From positions 1-9,260 of the forward strand of contig CAJBSQ010000493.1 of the NCBI GenBank assembly GCA_903958265.1: a stretch of DNA of 9,260 bases. The letters run 5' to 3'. The position numbers and the translations under genes are program-made. The notes under the pieces are model-generated. The model was not told the DNA's origin and searched no databases. It saw only the letters and a list, made by a program, of their open reading frames with translations. Each line of letters begins with the position of its first letter. The first letter of the stretch is position 1. Positions 1 to 6,040 of this stretch are shown piece after piece. Source of the stretch: an uncultured Planctomycetaceae bacterium. Its GTDB lineage: Bacteria; Planctomycetota; Planctomycetia; Pirellulales; UBA1268.

Positions 1-568
1 CGGCGAGGCAGGCGACCGCGTGGTCGCCAATCGCTGTCGTGGCGTAAAAGCCGTCCGCGGTCGCCGGGGCCGGCATGCCCGCCGCGCCGGCGGCGTCGAA
101 GTAGTTGCTCTGGCCAGCAGCGGTGATCTCGAGCGACCGGTGAAACCCCTGCCCCCGTGGGTCGCCGTCGAGGTGCCACTTGCCCGAGTGGTACGACCGA
201 TAGCCGGCGGGCTCGAGCAGGGCAGGGAGGAGCCGGGCCCAGGGAGGCCGCGCGGACTTCACGCCCCCCTCCGTGCCGGGCAGCGCGTCCCGACGGATCG
301 CCTGCGGGTAGTAGCCCGTCAGCAACGCCCCCCGGGTCGGCCAGCAGCGGGCGGTGTTCGAAGCCTGCGTGTACCGCAGGCCACCCGCCGCGAGCCGATC
401 GAGGGCGGGCGTGTCGATCTCGCCGCCCTGACAGCCGAGATCCGAAAAGCCGAGGTCGTCGGCCAGGATCACCACCACATTGGGTGCCGCAGACGTCGTG
501 GAGGCTGCCAGTGCCGCCACGGCGACATGGACCGCGAGGACGGCCACCTGAAGACGTCGTATCCGCAT
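1..568 (-). CDS. Secreted type I sulfatase (arylsulfatase family), N-terminal 189 residues, cut by window edge
   Basis: This is the N-terminal part of a formylglycine-dependent sulfatase, a family that hydrolyses sulfate esters, here probably outside the cytoplasm; the C-terminal half lies beyond base 1. Residues 1 to about 28 form a Sec-type signal peptide (basic MRIRR followed by an Ala/Val-rich core, ending near TSAA). The mature part opens with the metal-binding strand APNVVVILADDLG (Asp37, Asp38). The formylglycine motif is C75-W-P-T-R79 followed by GALLTG, the standard C-x-P-S/T-R pattern. A GKWHLDG segment (Lys130, His132) supplies further active-site residues. The ATG at 568 has a strong Shine-Dalgarno GGAGG (579-575) six bases upstream. 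It lies 49 nt behind the ThuA-like gene on the same strand and is probably its operon partner. The metal-site Asn/Asp and later Lys of the family are outside the window. The substrate cannot be read from the sequence. Confidence 0.93.
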   Translation of the reverse strand, partial: MRIRRLQVAVLAVHVAVAALAASTTSAAPNVVVILADDLGFSDLGCQGGEIDTPALDRLAAGGLRYTQASNTARCWPTRGALLTGYYPQAIRRDALPGTEGGVKSARPPWARLLPALLEPAGYRSYHSGKWHLDGDPRGQGFHRSLEITAAGQSNYFDAAGAAGMPAPATADGFYATTAIGDHAVACLA

Positions 569-617
569 GCTCTTCCTCCCGCCGCCGCGGTCGGGCGGGG
601 ATTCCACCACCGTCACC

Positions 618-1769
618 CTACGGCTTCTCGATCTCGGCAATGACCTTGGCATACGCGGCGGCTCGGTCCTCCGGCTTCAGGCTCCGTAACTCCAGGAGCA
701 TCGGTCGCAGTCCTGTCGCCCAGGCCGTGTCCTTCGCAATCTTCGCGTCGGCCTTCGCCCGCAGGGCATCGGCGTCGGGATCGTTGCCCGTCGCCGCCGT
801 GGCGGCAGCGACCACGCTCCTCAGGTACTCCGCCGCCTGCAGGTCGGGGTTGGGAGCGGCCGGCGCGTCGAACCGGCCGACCGCCCAGGCGATGCCCTCG
901 AGCATGTGCTTCTGGAACATCGGGTTGTGCCAGGTGGCGTCGTTGTGGCCGAAGTTGGTCGAAAACACGCGGCCCTTCCCGTAGTCGCGGACCCAGGCCA
1001 CGGGCACGTGCCAGGGCTCCTTCGGGCTGCTCGCCTGCATGTCGAGGCTCAGGAGCACGCGGAGGTTCTCGGGCTTGTAGCGGAGGTCGTACTGATAGAT
1101 CTCGTCCTGCCAGCGAAACCGCTCGGGAAACATCGCCGTCACGCGGTGGCCGGGTTCGTGGACGACGAAGGCATGCTCGCCGCCGGCCCCCCAGGGATGG
1201 CCGGCGAAGTGGCCGCCGATCATGTCGCAGTAGGCATCGGAATTCTTGAAGGTGTCGGTCGCGGCATGAAAGCCGATGAAGGCCTTCCCCGACTTGACCC
1301 AGTCGAGGAAGCCCGTCAGATCGGGCACCGGCAGGTCACCGGTGGTGCTCAGGAAGATCACGCCGTCGAAGTCGCGGAGCGATTCGGCGGAGAAGACCTT
1401 CGCAAACTCCGCCGCGAGTCCGGCCTGCCAGGCTTGTTCGTCCCGACGGAACTTCTCCTGCTCCTCCTTGAACCCCGCCTCCCGCCGCTTCCAGTCATCA
1501 TCCGATTCCCCATCGCCCCGCGTCGGGGCCTTCGGCTGCGGAAGCCGGCCCGGCGGCATCCGCAGGAAGTCGCAGTGAAACAGGCCCGTCGAGCGGCCGA
1601 GCTCCTCGAGCACGGGCTCGGCTGTGCCGATCGACGCATGCCGAAAGCCGGTCGTGACGCTCACCACCAGCAGCCGCGCTGGCTTTTCGGCATCGGCGGC
1701 GGCCACAGGCCATCCGCACGCTGCCATGAGCCCAGCGGCCACCACTCCGAGAAACCAACGGTCGCGCAT
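618..1769 (-). CDS. Secreted ThuA-like domain protein (trehalose-utilization/class I glutamine amidotransferase-like fold)
   Basis: A 383-residue ThuA-domain protein. The family has a flavodoxin/amidotransferase-like fold and an incompletely known function in sugar metabolism. Residues 1 to about 26 are an export signal (MRDRWFLGVVAAGLMAACG, ending AAADA); LMAAC is only a poor lipobox. Recognisable family segments are LLVVSVTTGFRHASI (33-47), DGVIFLSTTGDLP (135-147), GKAFIGFHAATDTF (161-174), IGGHFAGHPW (184-193), QDEIYQYD (221-228), PVAWVRDYGKGRVFSTNFGH (256-275) and the closing PMFQKHMLEGIAWAVGR. Two additions stand out: a highly charged insert at about 80-120 rich in Lys, Arg and Glu, and a C-terminal Ala-rich helical extension after residue 300. 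An upstream in-frame start at 1790 exists, but the ATG at 1769 is preferred because GGAG sits 7 nt before it and it overlaps the stop of the propeller gene as TGATG, implying translational coupling. No catalytic role is claimed. Confidence 0.88.
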   Translation of the reverse strand: MRDRWFLGVVAAGLMAACGWPVAAADAEKPARLLVVSVTTGFRHASIGTAEPVLEELGRSTGLFHCDFLRMPPGRLPQPKAPTRGDGESDDDWKRREAGFKEEQEKFRRDEQAWQAGLAAEFAKVFSAESLRDFDGVIFLSTTGDLPVPDLTGFLDWVKSGKAFIGFHAATDTFKNSDAYCDMIGGHFAGHPWGAGGEHAFVVHEPGHRVTAMFPERFRWQDEIYQYDLRYKPENLRVLLSLDMQASSPKEPWHVPVAWVRDYGKGRVFSTNFGHNDATWHNPMFQKHMLEGIAWAVGRFDAPAAPNPDLQAAEYLRSVVAAATAATGNDPDADALRAKADAKIAKDTAWATGLRPMLLELRSLKPEDRAAAYAKVIAEIEKP

Positions 1770-3055
1770 CACTTTGCTCCAATGCACCACAGGGAATCAT
1801 GCGTCCGCAGGAACATCCGGCCGTCGACGCAGACGGGGGTCGCCACGGTCATCTCCTCCACGCTGCCGCCCCCGAGCACGGCGACTCCCGCATCCGTCGC
1901 GGCACCTGGCCACGGCAGAATACTCGCCACGCCGTCCTCCCGGACCACGATCACGCGTCCGTCCACGATCACCGGCGAGGCGCTGTAGGCGTGGCGATTT
2001 TTGGGGAGTTCCATCCGCCACACGGTTTTTCCGGTGACGGCATCGAGCCCCTCGACCACGCCCTTGTCGGTGCACACGACCATCCGGCCATCCTTCACCG
2101 CGGGCGTCGGCACGTCGGCACCGATGTCTCTGCGGACCCACGCCAGGTGCGAGCCGGTGACGTCGCCAGCCCCGCCGCGGCGGATCGCTGTGATCGTGCC
2201 GCCGCGGGCATACGGGGCGATCACGAGGTCGCCGGCGAGCACCGGCGAGGCGATCGAGCGAAAGAATCCATTGGCTTCCGGGTTGAGACCACCGACCCGC
2301 CAGAGTTCCTTGCCACTGGCCGCATCGTGGGCCGTCACGTGGTCAGCCCCGAGCACGAACAACACCTCGGCAGGCTCCCCCTTCGCCGGATCGCCCGCAG
2401 CCACCAGCGGCGTCGAGTAGCTCTGCGCCGCCTCCTCGGGGGCCGGCACGTCGCGGCCGTGCTTCCAGAGCAGGTCTCCCGTGTGCCTGTCGAATGCGGC
2501 GAGATAGGACGGGCCGGTCTGCATCACCGCCACCACGACTGCCCGGGACGTCAGCACGGGCGACGTGCCGAGATCCCACCAGAGCGTGTCTTCGCCGAAC
2601 CGCTGCTGGAGGTTCGCCCGCCATGCCACCGCGCCATCGTCGAGGTCGAGACAGGCGAGCTCACCGCTCTTGAAATAGACCCAGACACGCTCGCCGTCGG
2701 TCACGGGCGAAGGATTCGCGCCGGTCGCCTTCTTGTGCTTCCCTGTGCGGGCTTCGCCGAGCGTCTTCCGCCAGCGTTCCTGCCCGGCGCGATCGAGGCA
2801 GATCACGGCGTCCTTGCCATCGATCGTGCAGGTGACGACGACCCGGTCTCCCCAAACGGCCGGCGTGCTCGCGCCGAGGCCCGGGAGCGGTACCTTCCAG
2901 AGGACGTGCTGGCCGGGGCCCCACTCGGTGACGTAGCCGGTGCCCGCGGCCGTGCCGTCGAACGCCGGCCCCCGCCAGTTGGGCCAGTTGTCGCCGCGGA
3001 CACTCGGAGCCACGGCCGCAAGGGCGACGAAATGCAGGGCAACCCAGGTACGCAT
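1769..3055 (-). CDS. Secreted PQQ-like beta-propeller repeat protein (BamB/quinoprotein-like fold)
   Basis: A 428-residue exported beta-propeller protein. Residues 1 to about 20 form a signal peptide (MRTWVALHFVALAAVAPSV), directly followed by DNWPNWRGP, a signature at the mature N-terminus of many planctomycete propeller proteins. At least four PQQ-type blade motifs are visible: LDLDDGAVAWRANL (136-149), FDRHTGDLLWKH (188-199), HDAASGKELWRV (243-254) and LDAVTGKTVWRMEL (337-350); ICLDRAGQERWRKTL (85-99) is a fifth, weaker one. Blades alternate with strand pairs such as TPAVWGDRVVVT and SPVIVDGRVIVV. There is no sign of the catalytic residues or heme motifs of true PQQ dehydrogenases, so a binding or scaffolding role is more likely than oxidation; this is inference. 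It lies 45 nt after the fused sulfatase gene and its stop overlaps the ThuA-like start, so it is the middle of an operon. An in-frame GTG (3067) and TTG (3061) are alternative starts. Confidence 0.9.
   Translation of the reverse strand: MRTWVALHFVALAAVAPSVRGDNWPNWRGPAFDGTAAGTGYVTEWGPGQHVLWKVPLPGLGASTPAVWGDRVVVTCTIDGKDAVICLDRAGQERWRKTLGEARTGKHKKATGANPSPVTDGERVWVYFKSGELACLDLDDGAVAWRANLQQRFGEDTLWWDLGTSPVLTSRAVVVAVMQTGPSYLAAFDRHTGDLLWKHGRDVPAPEEAAQSYSTPLVAAGDPAKGEPAEVLFVLGADHVTAHDAASGKELWRVGGLNPEANGFFRSIASPVLAGDLVIAPYARGGTITAIRRGGAGDVTGSHLAWVRRDIGADVPTPAVKDGRMVVCTDKGVVEGLDAVTGKTVWRMELPKNRHAYSASPVIVDGRVIVVREDGVASILPWPGAATDAGVAVLGGGSVEEMTVATPVCVDGRMFLRTHDSLWCIGAK
1777..1780 (-). promoter_or_regulatory. 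Shine-Dalgarno deciding the ThuA-like gene start
   Basis: On the minus strand GGAG occupies 1780-1777 and is followed after 7 nt by ATG at 1769. The site lies inside the last codons of the propeller gene, whose TGA (1771-1769) shares its final A with the ATG. This favours initiation at 1769 over the longer in-frame start at 1790. Confidence 0.7.
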
Positions 3056-3067
3056 GACCAAGCACAC

Positions 3068-3073
3068 TCCTCC
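3068..3073 (-). promoter_or_regulatory. Shine-Dalgarno of the propeller gene, ambiguous start
   Basis: GGAGGA on the minus strand (3073-3068) is a near-perfect ribosome binding site. It abuts a GTG at 3067 with no spacer, stands 6 nt before a TTG at 3061 and 12 nt before the ATG at 3055. GTG is too close to use. ATG is kept for codon preference, but TTG (adding two residues) has better spacing. Confidence 0.55.
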
Positions 3074-3100
3074 GTCGTGATGACGAGCCGCCCAGTCTAC

Positions 3101-5893
3101 CTACCGAAGCGTCGGCGCCGGCTGGGTTTTCGGCGGCAACCCCTCGGGACCGTACGGATCGACCGGATCGGGATTCAGCGACGGCAGCCGGGCGCCAACG
3201 GCCACCTGCCACTGCTCAAGCCTCGCCCGCAACGCCGTGGCCCGCTCGGGCCGGGCGCCGGCGAGATCCCGCCGCTCTCCCTCGTCGGCGGCGAGGTCGA
3301 AGAGTTCCACCCGGCCGCCCTCATCGTGGAGGATGATCTTTTCCCGCATGCCTGCCGGGGAATCACCGGCGAGGATCGCGGCGCAGGGCCGGCTGCCCTG
3401 ATTGGAATAGTGCGGGTAGTGCCAGACGAGGTCGCGGGCCGGCAGCATGCCAGAGCCATCGAGGACCGACCGGAGGCTCGTGCCGTCGAGCGGCTCGCCA
3501 GGCGGCGGCGACGCCCCGCCGGCGTCGAGGACCGTGGCGGCGATGTCGAGCGTGGTCACCGGCACGTCCGACGTCGCGGCCGGCTTCGCGACCCCCGGCC
3601 AGCGGACCACCAGCGGCACGCGGATGCCCCCCTCGTAGAGATAGCCCTTGCCGGCACGGAGCGGAAGGTTCGACGTGGGCGACCCCTCGGTTGTCGTCAG
3701 TCCGCCGTTGTCGCTCGTGAACACGACGAGCGTGTCGTTGGCGACTCCCTGCTCCTCGACCGCTGCCAGCACCGTCGACACCGCGTCGTCCATCTCCTCG
3801 ATCATCGCCGCGTAGACCGGATGGTCCTGGACGGCCCGGGCGGTTCGGCCCCCTTCCGGCACCTCCCGCGGCCCCGTGGCTTTCACGTTCTCAGCCCGCT
3901 GCCGCGCCTCGGCCACGCGATCCTCCGTCGACCGCAGGGGCACGTGCACCGAGTGGAGCGGCACGTAGCAGAAAAATGGCTGATCGCGGCAGGCGGCGAT
4001 GAACTCCGCCGCCTGCCGGGCGATTGCCCGGGCGTGGTGCGGATCGTCGGCGGGTCCCCGGCCGGGCGGCACGTCGATCGAGCCGGTGACGTCGAAGCCA
4101 TGCGACTGCACATCTGCCGGAGGCCCCAGATGCCACTTGCCGAAGATGCCCGTGGTGTAGCCGACGGCCGAGAGCCGCTCGGCGATCGTCACCTCCTCCG
4201 CGGGCAGGGCCCGGAGATAGTCGGCCTGCAGCAGGCTGCCACGCCGCTCCCCTCCGATGAAGTTCGTGATCCCTACCCGGGCCGGAAACTTCCCGGTCAG
4301 GAGCGCCGCCCGGGTGGGTGAGCAGACGGGCGCCGCGGCGTAGGCCTGCGTGAAGGTCATCCCGGCGGTGGCGAGAGCATCGATCGCGGGCGTGCGGTAG
4401 AAGCTGCTGCCGGTGCAGCCGAGGTCCCGGGCGCCGAGATCGTCGGCGAGGAACACGAGCAGGTTGGGACGCCGCGGCGGGGCCGATGAGGCGGCGGGGC
4501 GTGCCGGCGACTCCCGTGGCGTCCACCAGCGATCGAGATCGGCCCGCAGCCGGGCGGCCACCTCGGGCTGGGCTGCGGCGAGGTTGGTTCGCTCGTCGGG
4601 GTCGGCGACGATATCGAACAGTTCCGGCTCGCCCCGGAGATACTGTTCACGAGACACGTCGTCGACGTGCCGACCCTGCCAGGCGGGGAACTGCTTCCCG
4701 GGGGCCGGCGCCGCCGGCACGATCAGCTTCCAGCGGCCCTGCACCGTCCACCGCCAGAGGAGGCTTCTGGCAGGCTCATCGAGGTCGACGATGGTGTGGG
4801 TGTAGCACTCGCCGAACAGCTGATCGCGGGCCGCGGTGGCGCGGTCGTCGAGCAGGTTCACTCCCGGCAGCCCGGCCGGCGACTCCACGCCGCAGGCCGC
4901 GAGCACCGTCGGCGCGATGTCGAGCGCCGAGGCGAGGGCGTGGCTCGACCGTGGCCGGATCCCACCGGGCCGGCGAAGCATGATCGGCGTTCGCAGGCCG
5001 CCGTCGTAGGGGGATTGCTTCGACCGCGGCGCGAATCGCGGCGAGTCCGGATCCTGGATCCAGCCGTTGTCGGTCACGTAGACCACGAGCGTGTCGCGGG
5101 AGAGATCCTCGTTGTCGAGGTGGTCGAGCAGGTCGCCGACCGTGCGGTCGAATCGCTCGACGTTCCCCCAGTACCGCGCGACGTGGAGGCTGTCGGTCTT
5201 CGCCGCGTAGTGGTCAACGAGTTCCTGCGGCGGATCGTGCGGATCGTGCGGCAGCAGCGGCGCATACCAGACGAAGAACGGCTGCCCGGCGGCGCGGCAG
5301 CGGCCCATGAAGTCGAAGATCGGCTGCAGCGTGCCGCGGCCGATTATGAGCCCCTCGTCGCCGTGCCGCTGCCCCTTCGTCATCCCCTCGTCGAAGCCGC
5401 CGCGGGTGAAATCCCCCTGCCACCACTTGCCCGTCTGCAGGCTCCGGTAGCCCGCGGCCCCGAGCAGTCGCGGCAGCGTGGGCCACGCGTCGAGGTGCGC
5501 GTTCAGCCGTTCGCGACCCGCCACGAATGCCGCCTTGCCCTGCGGGCTCTGCCGCGGGCTGCCCGGAGTGTCGGGTGGATCGTTGCCGACGATCTTGTGC
5601 TCGTGCGGGTAGCGGCCGGTGATCAGCGACGCAAGGCTCGGGCCGCAGAGGCTGCTGGTCACGTAGCCCCGGCGAAACAGCAGGCTTTCCCGGGCGAGCC
5701 GGTCGAGGTGTGGCGTCCGCAGGTGCTCGTGCCCCATGAAGCCATAGTCGCCCCAGTGCTGGTCATCGGAGATGATCAGCACCACGTTTGGGCGACTCGA
5801 CGGCGGGCCGGCCGGCGCGACCACGGCCGCGCATGCGGCCCACGCCAACCACGTTGCCCTGGCCGCCACCCGCACGATCTGCCGCATGCTCAT
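3101..5893 (-). CDS. Double sulfatase: two full sulfatase domains fused in one exported polypeptide
   Basis: This 930-residue protein carries two complete sulfatase domains, each as long as a normal single-domain enzyme. Residues 1-30 are an export signal (MSMRQIVRVAARATWLAWAACAAVVAPAG). Domain 1 (about 34-458) has RPNVVLIISDDQ with Asp43/44, C83-G-P-S-L87, TGKWWQG (Lys156), LLPHDPHDPP (His216), TDNGW (Asp276, Asn277) and the C-terminal ELFDIVADPDERTNLA. A Pro/Ala/Ser-rich linker (about 459-474) leads into domain 2 (475-910): RPNLLVFLADDLG (Asp484/485), C524-S-P-T-R528, GKWHLG (Lys586, His588), HSVHVP (His647, His650), SDNGG (728-731), LRAGKG (Lys749) and ELFDLAADEGERRDLAG. Domain 2 has no signal peptide and no Met until residue 512, which supports a true fusion. 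Domain 1 lacks the Arg of the formylglycine motif and the His of GKWH, so its activity is uncertain. The ATG at 5893 is chosen because GGGGA precedes it by 9 nt and the signal peptide starts there; ATG 5887 is an alternative, and the frame stays open further upstream. Confidence 0.9.
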   Translation of the reverse strand: MSMRQIVRVAARATWLAWAACAAVVAPAGPPSSRPNVVLIISDDQHWGDYGFMGHEHLRTPHLDRLARESLLFRRGYVTSSLCGPSLASLITGRYPHEHKIVGNDPPDTPGSPRQSPQGKAAFVAGRERLNAHLDAWPTLPRLLGAAGYRSLQTGKWWQGDFTRGGFDEGMTKGQRHGDEGLIIGRGTLQPIFDFMGRCRAAGQPFFVWYAPLLPHDPHDPPQELVDHYAAKTDSLHVARYWGNVERFDRTVGDLLDHLDNEDLSRDTLVVYVTDNGWIQDPDSPRFAPRSKQSPYDGGLRTPIMLRRPGGIRPRSSHALASALDIAPTVLAACGVESPAGLPGVNLLDDRATAARDQLFGECYTHTIVDLDEPARSLLWRWTVQGRWKLIVPAAPAPGKQFPAWQGRHVDDVSREQYLRGEPELFDIVADPDERTNLAAAQPEVAARLRADLDRWWTPRESPARPAASSAPPRRPNLLVFLADDLGARDLGCTGSSFYRTPAIDALATAGMTFTQAYAAAPVCSPTRAALLTGKFPARVGITNFIGGERRGSLLQADYLRALPAEEVTIAERLSAVGYTTGIFGKWHLGPPADVQSHGFDVTGSIDVPPGRGPADDPHHARAIARQAAEFIAACRDQPFFCYVPLHSVHVPLRSTEDRVAEARQRAENVKATGPREVPEGGRTARAVQDHPVYAAMIEEMDDAVSTVLAAVEEQGVANDTLVVFTSDNGGLTTTEGSPTSNLPLRAGKGYLYEGGIRVPLVVRWPGVAKPAATSDVPVTTLDIAATVLDAGGASPPPGEPLDGTSLRSVLDGSGMLPARDLVWHYPHYSNQGSRPCAAILAGDSPAGMREKIILHDEGGRVELFDLAADEGERRDLAGARPERATALRARLEQWQVAVGARLPSLNPDPVDPYGPEGLPPKTQPAPTLR

Positions 5894-5902
5894 CGCCCAG
5901 AT

Positions 5903-5907
5903 TCCCC
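5903..5907 (-). promoter_or_regulatory. Likely ribosome binding site of the double sulfatase
   Basis: On the minus strand GGGGA (5907-5903) precedes the ATG at 5893 by 9 nt. It is a mediocre match to the GGAGG consensus but better than anything before the TTG at 5971, and it places the start at the beginning of the signal peptide. Confidence 0.4.
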
Positions 5908-5995
5908 AGCGCCGAACATCGCGATCCACGGACTTGCCGACCACCTCTGCCACGGCGACATTGATGGCCAACCCTCAGCGTGCAGTATGCCGTCG

Positions 5996-6007
5996 GGTGG
6001 CGCCACC
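5996..6007. repeat. Perfect 12-bp palindrome GGTGGCGCCACC, candidate operator
   Basis: GGTGGC is followed immediately by its reverse complement GCCACC, giving a perfect two-fold symmetric site without spacer. It lies downstream of the possible plus-strand minus-10 element and 33 bp before the plus-strand sulfatase ATG, so a dimeric regulator bound here could affect both directions. In GC-rich DNA a 12-bp palindrome can arise by chance, so the regulatory role is inferred from position only. Confidence 0.35.
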
Positions 6008-6040
6008 TGCATCCCCTCCCTCACCCAGGAGCCGACCCGC

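Larger units (their letters stand above)
5894..6040. promoter_or_regulatory. Divergent intergenic region between the minus-strand operon and the plus-strand sulfatase
   Basis: These 147 bp separate two oppositely transcribed sulfatase genes and must hold promoters for at least the minus-strand operon. Possible elements are weak. On the plus strand TTGATG (5961-5966) lies 17 bp before AGTATG (5984-5989), which is preceded by an extended-minus-10-like TG. On the minus strand the same hexamer reads CATACT, four of six matches to TATAAT, but without a good minus-35. The plus-strand gene has AGGAG (6027-6031) 9 nt before its ATG. A perfect palindrome lies at 5996-6007. The promoter positions are inference; planctomycete promoters are poorly defined. 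Confidence 0.4.

Noticed and set aside
906..1988. Plus-strand open frame of 360 codons, and the similar one at 157-984
   Set aside because: Both lie opposite the ThuA-like or partial sulfatase genes and translate to compositionally biased sequence without motifs.
1799..4321. Long plus-strand open frame of 840 codons
   Set aside because: It is antisense to the propeller gene and most of the double sulfatase, whose motifs are unmistakable. Its translation is low-complexity Arg/His/Ala/Gly/Pro-rich with no domain, the usual shadow of GC-rich coding sequence.
4430..4520. Double sulfatase as two separate genes joined by a missed stop
   Set aside because: The linker is in frame with no stop, there is no signal peptide or start Met before the second domain's metal-binding motif, and the Pro/Ala/Ser linker looks like a genuine interdomain connection.
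4667..6040. Upstream open extension of the plus-strand sulfatase, giving a 912-residue frame
   Set aside because: The extension is antisense to domain 1 of the double sulfatase and lacks any recognisable domain. The signal peptide and Shine-Dalgarno place the true start at 6041.
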